A stretch of 64,000 bases of DNA from NCBI RefSeq assembly GCF_000635915.2, contig NZ_CP015614.1, forward strand, positions 417,501 to 481,500, in the 5' to 3' direction. This stretch comes from Brevundimonas naejangsanensis (GTDB lineage Bacteria > Pseudomonadota > Alphaproteobacteria > Caulobacterales > Caulobacteraceae). Within the stretch, counting starts at the first letter, position 1; each line of letters opens with the position of its first letter. This document shows, one piece after another, positions 1-9,407 of the stretch. A program made the position numbers and the translations under genes. The notes below the pieces were generated by a model. That model was given only the letters and a program-made list of their open reading frames with translations. It did no database searches and was not told where the DNA came from.

Positions 1-1178
<1,178 letters not shown>

Positions 1179-1257
1179 TCTCAGCAAAACTCATTCGATT
1201 TTTACGTGTCGAAAACAAAAAACGATATCTTCTCATTTCATTCGTGTGTGTCGGGTT

Positions 1258-1375
1258 GACCTGGTGGCTCTGTCGGAGGTTCCCCACCCGATCCCATTCC
1301 GAACTCGGTCGTTAAGCCCTCCAGAGCCGATGGTACTTCGTCTTAAGGCGCGGGAGAGTAGGTCGCCGCCGGGTC
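1258..1375 (+). rRNA. 5S ribosomal RNA
   Basis: It follows the 23S gene by about 80 bases. The 5' strand GACCTGGTGGC pairs with the 3' strand GCCGCCGGGTC to form helix I. The conserved loop text CCGATCCCATTCCGAACTCGG lies at about 1288-1308. The length of about 118 nt is normal. The ends are set by the helix I pairing and may be off by a few bases. Confidence 0.93.
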
Positions 1376-1430
1376 TACCCGACACACATGAATGATATCT
1401 CGAACCTTCTTCCTTTACACACCGCCTTGC

Positions 1431-1507
<77 letters not shown>

Positions 1508-1513
1508 AATACA

Positions 1514-1687
1514 GTAGTACAATCGTCGTCCTGGTTTCACCAGGGCGGCGATTTGTCCTTTTACGGTCAGCCCATACTGGCCCCATTCCGGCAGCGGCGT
1601 CACCACCACCGTCTCGATCAGCCGGCGCACCAAATCCCGGGCCTCAGCGGCTACTGGCAATCCATTCGGCAGAACTTCGTCAACGAG
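1514..1687 (-). pseudogene. C-terminal remnant of a serine site-specific recombinase
   Basis: Read on the minus strand, this segment encodes about 58 residues beginning after an in-frame stop at 1688-1690. It includes EARDLVRRLIETVVVTPLP and QIAALV, the pattern seen at the extreme C-terminus of large serine recombinases (resolvase/invertase family). The catalytic N-terminal domain and recombinase domain are absent. The frame runs on into the tRNA without a stop of its own. It lies directly inside the left direct repeat, where an integrase remnant is expected. Assignment rests on motif memory over a short stretch, so it is moderate. Confidence 0.55.
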
Positions 1688-2421
1688 CTAGAAGACGCCA
1701 GCCAAGCTGGGCCGTCTCGCGCTATTCGTCGAGCTGGTGAACCACCAGCGCCGCGAGGTTCGAGACTCGAAGTCGGTCCAAGACGCCGAGAGCTTCGCGT
1801 TCCTGCAATCAAGTGGGGCGCAAAATTATACCGCCCCAAGAGTCGATACACTTCGCGACACGATCCTTGCCGAGGCCAGTCTCAAGGCGGACTGGCTCAA
1901 GTCGGCTCTCGTCGGGCCCTACCGATCCAACTTATTCGCGGACTCCGCGATCCTATCGCTCATCGGGGGTCCTAGCTTCGACAGCGAAGCCTGACCATAG
2001 CGTTCGGCTCAGGCTTAGACGAAGCGTCTCCCGCTCGGCTTGAAAGAGATTGGCAGTAAGTGCCGATGCCCTCTAGCGTGGCGTCGGGCTAGGGTCGCGT
2101 CTGGAAGTCTGCTTTGCGCGTAGGACTCAATGTCCGCTCGTGGCGCTTTGCGGACTGCCGAAGGGCTGAACCTGACTCAACGCGGTCTTTGGCGACGTCC
2201 GCTTTTGGGCAGGGTTCGGCCAGATACCGAGTGCGCAGGTCTGAATCATGGCGGATATCCTGTCCCGCCCGCCGGACGCCCCCCTCGGTTTTTGTCTGTT
2301 ACCTTGATCGCTCCGCCTCATGCCTTTGGCGACGCGAACCTAGCGAAACAGGAATGCTTCTCCCAGACTACGAAAGGTTATCGGCTGTCTTCTTAGGATT
2401 GAAGTTCGCCCCAGCGAAAGG
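1688..2421. other. Decayed island DNA, no confident gene
   Basis: No full-length gene can be supported here. A plus-strand frame from 1692 to 1994 (about 100 codons, stop upstream at 1689) reads like genuine protein toward its end (YTAPRVDTLRDTILAEASLK) but has no clear start or ribosome site and is unrecognised; it may be the end of a broken gene. From about 2100 on, the DNA matches a relic repeat type with GTCCGC/GCGGAC inverted arms. Confidence 0.5.
2131..2155. repeat. Relic inverted-repeat unit (GTCCGC ... GCGGAC)
   Basis: GTCCGC at 2132-2137 is inverted as GCGGAC at 2150-2155, preceded by AAT. A similar arrangement occurs at 4344-4392, a half-unit at 4735-4761, and a diverged version at about 5360-5390. 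They look like copies of a degenerate intergenic element confined here to the inserted segment. Confidence 0.4.
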
Positions 2422-3216
2422 ATGCTCCGGATGGATAACTATTTGATCTTCCACATGTGGCGCGGGGTGCGCGAGGGGTTGATCGAACGCCACGCGTTTT
2501 TTGTCAACGAGGCCAGGATGCGACTGCTGGCTCAGTTCACCGAGGAGTCGATGAAGGCTGACGCCGACCGGCACGCAGAGACCTGGCTTGCCGAAAGAGC
2601 GCAAAACTTCAATCCGGAGCGTGATGATCCGGGCTCGAACTACGAGGCCGCCCATGACGCGGGCGTCGGCTTCTACCTCAGCCTTGAGGATCTAAGGTCG
2701 GTAACCCAGCTTAGCATAGTCGCTGGTATGTATCACGAGTGGGAGAAACAGCTTCGGGACTGGCTGGTCCGTGAGCTCATGCGGATTGCGCGCGGAGAAC
2801 ATCTTCGGAAAGCAGTGTGGATGGCTACGGTCGATCAGATTTTCGAATTCCTGGAATCCTGGCAATGGCCGGTGAAGACGCGGGCCTATTACCGGGATTT
2901 GCGGCTCTGCCATCTGGTGGTCAATGTCTACAAGCACGGGGGCGGGACGTCGCTCACGGAACTGCGCAAACTGGCTCCTGAGATGCTTGGTCAGCGAGCT
3001 GACCAACCCCTCTATCTGACCTCTGTCCTCGACCACACCCATCTGACGCTGGACGACCAGAATATCGATCGGTTCTCCGAAGCGATCCTCGCCTTTTGGC
3101 ACGATCTGCCGGAAACCGTTAGCGATGGGCAGATCACAAATCCGCCTAAGTGGTTGCTAGCGGCGCTTGGTAAGGATGCGAACGGCAGAAGCTTGCTGAC
3201 GAGCGCCTCGGGGTGA
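2422..3216 (+). CDS. Uncharacterised protein, possibly HEPN-like
   Basis: This 264-residue soluble protein is the only sizeable intact gene in the insertion. It has no signal peptide or membrane segment and looks mainly alpha-helical. Around residues 102-112 it has GMYHEWEKQLRDWL, and near 160-176 it reads RLCHLVVNVYKHGG, which recalls the Arg/Asn...His-Gly end of HEPN-type helical domains (RNases and abortive-infection proteins). That resemblance is weak and only a suggestion. The start may be the ATG at 2422 or the nearby ATG at 2431. It stands alone, with relic repeats upstream and broken genes downstream, so it may be accessory cargo of the island. Confidence 0.7.
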   Translation: MLRMDNYLIFHMWRGVREGLIERHAFFVNEARMRLLAQFTEESMKADADRHAETWLAERAQNFNPERDDPGSNYEAAHDAGVGFYLSLEDLRSVTQLSIVAGMYHEWEKQLRDWLVRELMRIARGEHLRKAVWMATVDQIFEFLESWQWPVKTRAYYRDLRLCHLVVNVYKHGGGTSLTELRKLAPEMLGQRADQPLYLTSVLDHTHLTLDDQNIDRFSEAILAFWHDLPETVSDGQITNPPKWLLAALGKDANGRSLLTSASG

Positions 3217-3239
3217 GGGCGGCGGCGATCGTATTGCAA

Positions 3240-3704
3240 CGGTCGCCATTTGAGAGGCGCGTGAATAGACTCTCGATGAGGGTGTGAGGACGCAGGTTTC
3301 GAGGTCTACACGCCCGGGGGCACTGGTATGTTCGAGCGTGCGAAACCGCGGACGAGATTGAAAAACGTCTGGCCGAAGGCGAGCGCAACGAATGGCTCGG
3401 TGTCGGACGATGCGATCCCGATCGTGCGAGATGGCGACATGCATCAGATGCGGTTGGCTTGGAACCTCGACTGGATCATGCTCCATCACGGCGAGATCGC
3501 CTATTGGATGGCCGCGCAGTACAAGGCGCAACCGTTCTCCGGTGAGGCGCGTGTCATTCTCGATGGCGGGCGGTCGCCGGGGCCGGGCACCGGCTTCTTT
3601 TCCGCTGTCGCTGTCAGGCCGCTGTCGCCAGGCGCTTGTAGGCACCGTCACAGGCCGTCTCATCAAGGTCACGGCCGTGAAGGGGGGGCGGACGGGAGCA
3701 GCAG
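3240..3704 (+). pseudogene. Probable broken coding remnant in two frames
   Basis: Two plus-strand frames each contain a protein-like stretch that stops looking coding where the other begins. The frame at about 3339-3392 reads ADEIEKRLAEGERNEWLG. The frame from about 3400 to 3580 reads DMHQMRLAWNLDW and HHGEIAYWMAAQY. This pattern fits a gene with a frameshift near 3395. I do not recognise the family. An ATG at 3328 could start the second frame, but no ribosome site decides it. Confidence 0.3.
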
Positions 3705-4076
3705 TCAATAATCGTAGATGTCGTCGGAGGGGCCGTGCACCCCGACCTCGTCGTCGAGAATTCGGGCCTCCACCACCTGGCCGCTTGATCGGTCCAGATC
3801 GACAAGAACCTGGATCCGGACTTCTTCGTCGATCTCTGTCGCGGCCGATCGTGCGCCGTACCAGACGCCGTCCTCTCGATCGTATCGCGCGTCGTCTCGA
3901 TCCTCAAACTGGATTTCAACCCTAGCGATAGCCATAACGCTGAGGATGAGGGTGATGCGGTTCTGGCTCAGGCCGACGACCGACCAGTCGTCGATGACTT
4001 CCACCGAAACCAGGGCACCCTCGTAGGCTTCGCCCTCTGGCAGGTCGCCTGAATAGATGAAGACGACTGCCTTCAT
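3705..4076 (-). CDS. Hypothetical acidic protein
   Basis: The minus-strand frame ends at 3705 and is open up to 4250 (181 codons). Its first 36 codons are antisense to another likely gene (4143-4352, plus), so I place the start at the ATG of 4076, giving 123 residues. The protein is acidic, with MKAVVFIYSGDLPEG at the start and a C-terminal tail SDDIYDY. The mixed strand/helix pattern and lack of signal suggest a cytosolic protein. The family is unknown. The start is uncertain because GAGGAG directly abuts the ATG. Confidence 0.5.
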   Translation of the reverse strand: MKAVVFIYSGDLPEGEAYEGALVSVEVIDDWSVVGLSQNRITLILSVMAIARVEIQFEDRDDARYDREDGVWYGARSAATEIDEEVRIQVLVDLDRSSGQVVEARILDDEVGVHGPSDDIYDY

Positions 4077-4142
4077 CTCCTCGGTCAAGGCGTCGAGGAA
4101 GGAGTTGTCGAATCCCGGCAGGTTCAACGCACACCAGAAGAA

Positions 4143-4352
4143 GTGGCTCAATACCTGCGAGACTTCATCGAGGGCACTGGAGGCGAGTGGGATTGGGATG
4201 ACTTCGCAAGCGTCACGATCAAGGATCAGGCTCTTGAAAGCATCCGCCATCGGGCTACTCGAGCTGAACCATTGAAGGCTGACATCGAGCAGCTTAGGAA
4301 ACTATTGGCAGAAGCTGAAACGCTATGCGCTAAGCCTTCTAATGTCCGCTAA
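4143..4352 (+). CDS. Small hypothetical protein with WDWDDF motif
   Basis: A GTG-initiated frame encodes 69 residues. It contains the sequence TGGEWDWDDFASVTIKD followed by a helix with ADIEQLRKLLAEAETL. The WDWDDF-x(n)-D-x-L-x-x-I-R pattern recurs in many small proteobacterial proteins of unknown function, so I trust this frame over the opposite strand. The stop codon lies at the left arm of a relic repeat (4341-4350), so the C-terminal residues may derive from that repeat. No neighbour suggests a role. Confidence 0.55.
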   Translation: MAQYLRDFIEGTGGEWDWDDFASVTIKDQALESIRHRATRAEPLKADIEQLRKLLAEAETLCAKPSNVR

Positions 4353-4392
4353 GGGTCGTGAAGAGAAGTTCGCCTAAGGGTGGAAAGCGGAC
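4344..4392. repeat. Relic repeat unit with inverted 7-mers
   Basis: GTCCGCT (4344-4350) is inverted as AGCGGAC (4386-4392). The right part, 4368-4394, matches 4735-4761 at about 21 of 27 positions around AGGGTGG..AGCGGAC. The space from 4395 to 4734 holds no convincing gene; one plus-strand frame (4429-4710) has a hydrophobic stretch but no other support. Confidence 0.5.
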
Positions 4393-4734
4393 TTCGCATT
4401 CCAGCGATTTTGCATCATCTTCGCAGAAATGGACCGGTCTCTTCGATGGCGAGCGTTTGTCCGACGGCATGATGTCGTCATGGATGTGGCTATCTGGAAC
4501 GCAAGCGGCCTCACCTCTCTTCTGTGGGCATGTCTTCTCCCTTGGTCGCTTCTCGCTCGCCTTGGGCTGGGGACCATCGGAATTTTGGCAATAATGGTCG
4601 GCTGCAATATAGCTCGTATGCATCGGGCGCGTTGTCGGCGTATCCGATTGGCGGGTCATTCGCCACGCGCGTGGAGCGGCGCCGCTGGGAAACTCCACCC
4701 AAAGCATTGAGCCCCCAACGGGTCGCGAAGTGAA

Positions 4735-4761
4735 GTGCGCTTGAGGGTGGTTAGCGGACAT
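4735..4761. repeat. Relic repeat half-unit
   Basis: GTGCGCTTGAGGGTGG..AGCGGACAT resembles 4368-4394. It lies just upstream of the lipoprotein gene at 4798. Confidence 0.45.
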
Positions 4762-4797
4762 CCGGAGCGATATGATGTCGGGTGACGGGAGACTGCC

Positions 4798-5274
4798 ATG
4801 GTCCGCGCGCTTTCGATCATCGGCTTCTGGGCCTTGGCTGCGTGCTCGGGGTCGGGAAGTGATACCCAGTCGACCTGCAATCTGCCCACCACGAATGAAT
4901 GGCTACGAGATAACCATCAAACCGATAGGATCGGTTGGAAGGACATAGACCCCTCGTTTGTGCAAACGGTTTCCAATGACATCCCGGCTGCAACTGCGCT
5001 GCTCGCGACCGAAGGCGCTGTTGGGCTAACTACCGAACAGGTGCGATGGTTCGCTGGCGAGCCCGCGCGGCCTCTTGGCTCTGAGACGGCACCCTACCTA
5101 ATTCGTGCAGTGTATCCGACAGCGCACCCCAGCATTAGTGTCGGCTGGCATCGTAATGATCTCTATGTCTTCGCCGGTGGGCTGGGGTGCGCTCGATACG
5201 TCCAGCACCCAATCATCGTCTATCTAGATCGACCGCCAGCGTCCGTATTTGTGTCTGCGTCCGCCGCGCTTTGA
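4798..5274 (+). CDS. Hypothetical lipoprotein
   Basis: This 158-residue protein has a short hydrophobic N-terminus ending in the lipobox LAAC (Cys about 16), followed by a Ser/Gly-rich linker, so it is predicted to be a lipid-anchored envelope protein. The mature part begins STCNLPTTNEWL and has two further Cys residues; no enzymatic motif is visible. GGGAGACTGCC just before the ATG at 4798 can serve as ribosome site. The gene is intact but codon choice is less GC-biased than in the flanking chromosome, in keeping with imported DNA. Confidence 0.7.
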   Translation: MVRALSIIGFWALAACSGSGSDTQSTCNLPTTNEWLRDNHQTDRIGWKDIDPSFVQTVSNDIPAATALLATEGAVGLTTEQVRWFAGEPARPLGSETAPYLIRAVYPTAHPSISVGWHRNDLYVFAGGLGCARYVQHPIIVYLDRPPASVFVSASAAL

Positions 5275-5481
5275 TTTCTTCGTGGGCGAGTTCCGCAATG
5301 GGTCGAAAGCTGACTTTGACGTTCGCCAGCGCTGAATGTCAGGTCTCGGGCGACGAGCCAATGTCTGCTGCTGGCGCATTGCTGACCGTTCCTAGGTGGT
5401 CGTCATGGGTGCCGAGATTCAGCGCCTTCGGGCTATGCAGGAATGTCCATTGTGCTGCTGATGCTATGGTGAGCGTTGCGA
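5275..5481. other. Degenerate repeat DNA before the right end of the island
   Basis: No gene is seen. The text GGGTCGAAAGCTGACTT..GACGTTCGCC at about 5300-5326 and AATGTCTGCTGCTGGCGCATTGCTGAC at about 5360-5386 resemble diverged copies of the relic repeat at 2129-2155. Confidence 0.4.
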
Positions 5482-5500
5482 GCTCCCGCAGCCAAATACA
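5482..5500. repeat. attR-like direct repeat of tRNA-fMet 3' end
   Basis: GCTCCCGCA-G-CCAAATACA matches 1495-1513 with one mismatch. It immediately precedes a strong terminator, which would be the natural terminator of the tRNA/rRNA operon before the insertion. The two copies are 3,987 bases apart. Confidence 0.8.
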
Positions 5501-5533
5501 AAAACCCCCGAAGCTCATGCTCCGGGGGTTTTT
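5500..5533 (+). terminator. Rho-independent terminator (ancestral end of rRNA/tRNA operon)
   Basis: AAAAACCCCCGAAGC and GCTCCGGGGGTTTTT form a stem around TCAT with a U-tract on either strand, so it may work in both directions. It sits directly after the right repeat copy. Confidence 0.85.
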
Positions 5534-5773
5534 GCTGATCCATGCCCTCTCTAGACCAGACAGATTCGAACACAGGGCAGCGCCGCAGGGCTATTCCGCA
5601 GGCTGTCCCTGAAAAAGTTCGAACTGCGGTGAAGCCTGTCAGGGTGCAGCCGACCCCGGCCCGGCCTTATCTCGTCGTGGCCCGCTTGCTTAAGCAGGCC
5701 GCAGTCCGTCCTGTTGCTCACCCCACGCGGCCAGGCGTAACTAATCTAAGGACGGGCGCCGCTGAATGGAAAC
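5534..5773. other. Intergenic region, no supported gene
   Basis: A plus-strand frame (5542-5817, 91 codons) is open but runs into the end of the next gene on the other strand, has no ribosome site and has a biased Arg/Pro/Ala composition. I do not call it. Confidence 0.4.
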
Positions 5774-7255
5774 TCAGAGGCAAGTCGCTAGCAGATCAAA
5801 TTCGGCACGGAGCGTGATTCCCTCTTCGTCAGCCAATGCGGCGTAGCGGAGGGCTGCTATGTCGTTCGCGGCGGGGGTGCTTGAGCGAATGAAGCCTAGG
5901 ATTTTTGCGTAGCTGGACAGGCCGCGGTCGAAGGTCTCGCCATAGCCCTTGATGAGATTCTGGCATCGCGCGATTTCGAGAGCGACATCCGGTTGCGACG
6001 GCGCCCGAGCCTCGATTTCCGCGAGCCATTCCTCTACGCGCTGCTGCTCCTCCTGGTAGCGCAGGGAACTGCGACGCAACGGACGCATGGCGGCCAGCAG
6101 GCTTAGCATCAGGAACCAGCGCAGCCGCGTCGTCTCCACATGGCGGCCCTTGGTGAAGAAGCGTCCCAGCAGCTTTTCGGCGGCGGTGCTGTGCAGGAGG
6201 CGCCGCCCGATCGGGGCGGGCAGGGTTTCACAGATCTCGCGCAGACGGGGGTGCATGAACTCGGTGACGCTGAGGAGTTGGTCGTTCTTGACGCGTACTT
6301 CGCCGCGCACGCGAGCCGCGCGGGAGGCGCGCGTCTTGAGGTCGGCCACCCGGATGGTGTCGTCATAGGCCATCCAAAGCGCCAGGGCGGCGGCCGTCTC
6401 TGTGGTCAGGGCGTGCGGCGGCTGGTCCAGCGCCGCGATCCGCTCCAGCCGTTCCAGATAGAGGGCGGCGTAGGCCTGGTCCTGATAGTCCATCAGGCGC
6501 TGAACCCCCAGCAGGGCGTTCCTGTGCGCGACGGCGGGCAGTCGGGCGCGAATCCGCGCCGCCAGGGCCTGGCCGAAGGGCGTGGTCGGTTCAGGCGTCG
6601 GAACCGCTGGCTCGTCGGGCGCCGCGACCGGCTGACGGGCGGCGTCGAACCCCTCGGCGAAGCCCTTCAGGTTGCTGTCGACCGCGACGCCGCTGGCGCG
6701 GATGGCCTCCTCGAAGGCTTCGCGCGGGAAGGGCAGGGCGCCGCTGCCCGCCAAGGCGCCGAACATGATCGAGCTGATGACGCTGCCGGAGCGAGCGGAG
6801 GCGGCGTCCATGTCGAAGCCGACGAAGCGGCGCGCCCGCTTGGCGGCGGCTTCGAGAATCTTGCTGCTGTCGGCGCGTCCGTCGCCCATCGCCGACTTCT
6901 CGGAGATGGCGTAGATGCGATGGGTCGAGCCGATCAGCGTCGTGCGTTCGGCGCTGACGAAGCCGCGCACCATCGCGCGCCCGACCTCCATCAGCTCGGA
7001 GGCGATGACCACGTCGACGTCGCCGGGGGTCGGCATTTGCGCCAGGACAGGGGCGCGCCCGTCGGCGGGCATGGGCGCCAGTTCGACATAGTACACGGTC
7101 GAGCCCGTGCGCTGGGCCACGCCGGGGACCGAGGTGCCCTGGGCCAGTCGCCCCTGGCTGCGGGCGACGCTTTGAATCCAGTCGGCCAGCACGCCGCCGC
7201 CCTGTCCTCCGAGCGCCAGAATGGCGATGCAGAGACGATCTCTTTGCTGTGTCAT
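5774..7255 (-). CDS. Indolepyruvate oxidoreductase subunit beta-type protein (2-oxoacid:acceptor oxidoreductase, gamma-type domain)
   Basis: This 493-residue protein begins with the nucleotide-binding GGQGGG (16-21) of the gamma-type domain of 2-oxoacid oxidoreductases. It continues with a long C-terminal helical part typical of the extended IorB subunits. With the alpha subunit it should convert an aryl 2-oxoacid plus CoA to aryl-CoA, CO2 and two reducing equivalents. Its ATG lies 4 bases after the stop of the alpha gene, so the two are co-transcribed, with the cyclase gene first. The annotated substrate of the family is indolepyruvate. In this cluster an arylglyoxylate (isatinate or 2-hydroxyphenylglyoxylate) is a better fit, but that is inference. 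Confidence 0.9.
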   Translation of the reverse strand: MTQQRDRLCIAILALGGQGGGVLADWIQSVARSQGRLAQGTSVPGVAQRTGSTVYYVELAPMPADGRAPVLAQMPTPGDVDVVIASELMEVGRAMVRGFVSAERTTLIGSTHRIYAISEKSAMGDGRADSSKILEAAAKRARRFVGFDMDAASARSGSVISSIMFGALAGSGALPFPREAFEEAIRASGVAVDSNLKGFAEGFDAARQPVAAPDEPAVPTPEPTTPFGQALAARIRARLPAVAHRNALLGVQRLMDYQDQAYAALYLERLERIAALDQPPHALTTETAAALALWMAYDDTIRVADLKTRASRAARVRGEVRVKNDQLLSVTEFMHPRLREICETLPAPIGRRLLHSTAAEKLLGRFFTKGRHVETTRLRWFLMLSLLAAMRPLRRSSLRYQEEQQRVEEWLAEIEARAPSQPDVALEIARCQNLIKGYGETFDRGLSSYAKILGFIRSSTPAANDIAALRYAALADEEGITLRAEFDLLATCL

Positions 7256-7259
7256 GGTC

Positions 7260-9401
7260 TCAGAAAGCTCGTGCCGCCAGGCGGCGCTCGGCGCCGCGCT
7301 GGAGAGTCGTGATGATGCGTTGGCGCAGTTCGTTGACGAAGCGCTCCCAGCGTCCCGGGTTGGTCACCACCCGCGCCCGATAGAAGCTGGGGCACAGGAT
7401 TGCGGCATGGCTGACCTCGCCGCACAGGCCGCAGCCGACGCAGGAGTTGTCGACATGGGCCACCGGGTCGCGCCGCAGCGGATCGGGATTGGGTTTGATC
7501 GACAGGGAGGGGCAGCCGGACAGCCGGATGCAGCTGTGATCGCCGGTGCAGGTGTCGGGGTCCACGCCGAAGCGGTCCTGAGAGACGCGCCGTCCCGCCT
7601 GGGCGGCCTTGCGCAGCAGGGGTTTCTCGCGCCGCTGCTTGTTCAGCATGCATTCGGACTGGGCGATGATGACCTTCGGGCCCTTTTCCGGGCTGGTCAG
7701 CGCCTCCTTCAGCGCGCCCTTCATGCGTTTCAGGTCGTAGGTGCGGTCGATGGAGCGCACCCATTCCACGCCGACGCCGCGCGCCGCCTTCTCGATCGGG
7801 TTGCGGGTGCTGCGCGCCTTGTTGTCGGCGCGCGAGGACAGCACGTCCTGGCCGCCGGTCGCGGCCGAATAGCCGTTGTCGACGACCAGGGTGACGGTGT
7901 CGTTCTTGTTGAACACGGCGTTGCCGACGCCTGAGGTCAGGCCGTTATGCCAGAAGCCTCCATCGCCCATGATGGCGATCGCGCGCTTGTCCTTCGGCTT
8001 GAAGGCCGAAGCCCCGGCGGCGCCCAGGCCGTAGCCCATCGTCGTATTGCCGATGTTGAACGGCGGCAGGATGGAGAACAGGTGGCAGCCGATGTCCGCC
8101 GACACGTGCGACGGGCCCAACTCGCGCTCGACCATCTTCATGGCGGTGAAGATCGGGCGCTCCGGACAGCCCGTGCAGAAGCCGGCGGGCCGGGCAGGGA
8201 CCTCGGCGGCCAGACTTGTGACCGCCGCAGGCGCCGGGGCGGCGGAAACCGGTGCGGGCGCTGGAGCGTGTTTCGGGCTCCATTCCTCCAGGAAGCTCTT
8301 CAGCCCCTTCTGGATGACGTGGGCGGCGTATTCGCCCGCGCGCGGCAGAGGGCCCTTGCCGACGATGCGGGTCTCAAGACCTGCGCGCCGGATCAGGGTG
8401 TTCAGCTCATGCTCGATGAACTCGGGCTGGCCTTCCTCGATGATCAGCACCGCCTTCTTGCCGCGACAGAAATCCGTCACCTCTTCGGGGATCAGCGGAT
8501 AGGTGACGTTGAGGCAGTAGATCGGCAGAGCGCTGTCGCCGAAGGCGTCGGCCAGGCCCAGCAGCTCCATCGCCCGGTTCAGGTTGTTGTAGAGGCCGCC
8601 CTGGACGATCAGGCCGACGTCGCCCTCGTTCGGGCCGAAGGTCTCGTTGAGTTTGTTGTCGCGCACGAAGGCGATGCCGGCGGGCCAGCGCTTTTCGACC
8701 TTCTCGACCTCATGCAGGAAGTTGGCGGGCGGCAGGACGATCCGCTCCACATCGCGCACGGGCGCGGCCGCCGCCTGGGCCACGGTCAGGGGCGGGCGGC
8801 GGTTGTCGCGGGCGACGAAGCTTCCGGTCATGTGGCAGGAGCGCACGCGCAGCTCCAGCATGACGGGCGTGTGCGAGGCCTCGGAAAGCTCGAAGCCCTT
8901 TTCGACCATGTCGACGATGCTGGTCAGATTGGGGCGCGGGTCGAGCAGCCACATCTGCGACTTCATGGCGAAGGCGTGGGTGCGCTCCTGCATGATGGAG
9001 GACCCTTCGCCATAGTCCTCGCCGACGATGATCATGGCGCCGCCCGTCACCCCGCCCGAGGCGACGTTGGACAGGGCGTCGGAGGCGACGTTCGTGCCCA
9101 CGACCGACTTCCAGGCCACGGCGCCGCGCAGCGGATAGTTGACGGAGGCGGCCAGCATGGCCGCCGCCGTGGCTTCCGAGGCGCTGGCCTCGAAATGAAC
9201 GTCAAGGCTTTCAAGCAGGTCGTTCGCATCGGCGAAGACGTCCATCAGGTGACTGATGGGCGAGCCCTGATAACCGCCGACATAGGCGACCCCGGATTGC
9301 AGCAGCGCCTTGGTCACGGCGAGGATGCCCTCGCCGTGAAAGACGTCGCCTTCACCGGCGGTCAGCTTGCGGACTTCCGACTTGAAGGAACGCTCGGCCA
9401 T
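7260..9401 (-). CDS. iorA: Indolepyruvate ferredoxin oxidoreductase alpha-type subunit (thiamine diphosphate enzyme with Fe-S domain)
   Basis: The protein has 713 residues, the usual size of IorA. The N-terminal domain is the pyrimidine-binding domain. The thiamine-diphosphate motif GDGGFWHNG lies near residue 478 with a downstream DNGYSA. The C-terminus carries two cysteine clusters: CTGDHSCIRLSGC near 615 and CVGCGLCG...C near 654, for iron-sulphur clusters. A Pro/Ala-rich linker at about 375-400 joins the halves. It follows the cyclase gene by 6 bases and precedes the beta subunit by 4. It would act in the cytosol with a ferredoxin-like acceptor. The substrate is likely an aryl 2-oxoacid; see the cluster finding. 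Confidence 0.93.
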   Translation of the reverse strand: MAERSFKSEVRKLTAGEGDVFHGEGILAVTKALLQSGVAYVGGYQGSPISHLMDVFADANDLLESLDVHFEASASEATAAAMLAASVNYPLRGAVAWKSVVGTNVASDALSNVASGGVTGGAMIIVGEDYGEGSSIMQERTHAFAMKSQMWLLDPRPNLTSIVDMVEKGFELSEASHTPVMLELRVRSCHMTGSFVARDNRRPPLTVAQAAAAPVRDVERIVLPPANFLHEVEKVEKRWPAGIAFVRDNKLNETFGPNEGDVGLIVQGGLYNNLNRAMELLGLADAFGDSALPIYCLNVTYPLIPEEVTDFCRGKKAVLIIEEGQPEFIEHELNTLIRRAGLETRIVGKGPLPRAGEYAAHVIQKGLKSFLEEWSPKHAPAPAPVSAAPAPAAVTSLAAEVPARPAGFCTGCPERPIFTAMKMVERELGPSHVSADIGCHLFSILPPFNIGNTTMGYGLGAAGASAFKPKDKRAIAIMGDGGFWHNGLTSGVGNAVFNKNDTVTLVVDNGYSAATGGQDVLSSRADNKARSTRNPIEKAARGVGVEWVRSIDRTYDLKRMKGALKEALTSPEKGPKVIIAQSECMLNKQRREKPLLRKAAQAGRRVSQDRFGVDPDTCTGDHSCIRLSGCPSLSIKPNPDPLRRDPVAHVDNSCVGCGLCGEVSHAAILCPSFYRARVVTNPGRWERFVNELRQRIITTLQRGAERRLAARAF

Positions 9402-9407
9402 CTTGGA

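Noticed and set aside
4358-4761. Overlapping frames of 60-140 codons on both strands
   Set aside because: They read through the relic repeats and have no ribosome sites or recognisable protein features. One hydrophobic frame (4429-4710) could not be excluded but lacks support.
5542-5817. 91-codon plus-strand frame after the terminator
   Set aside because: It overlaps the end of the opposite-strand oxidoreductase gene, lacks a ribosome site and has biased composition.
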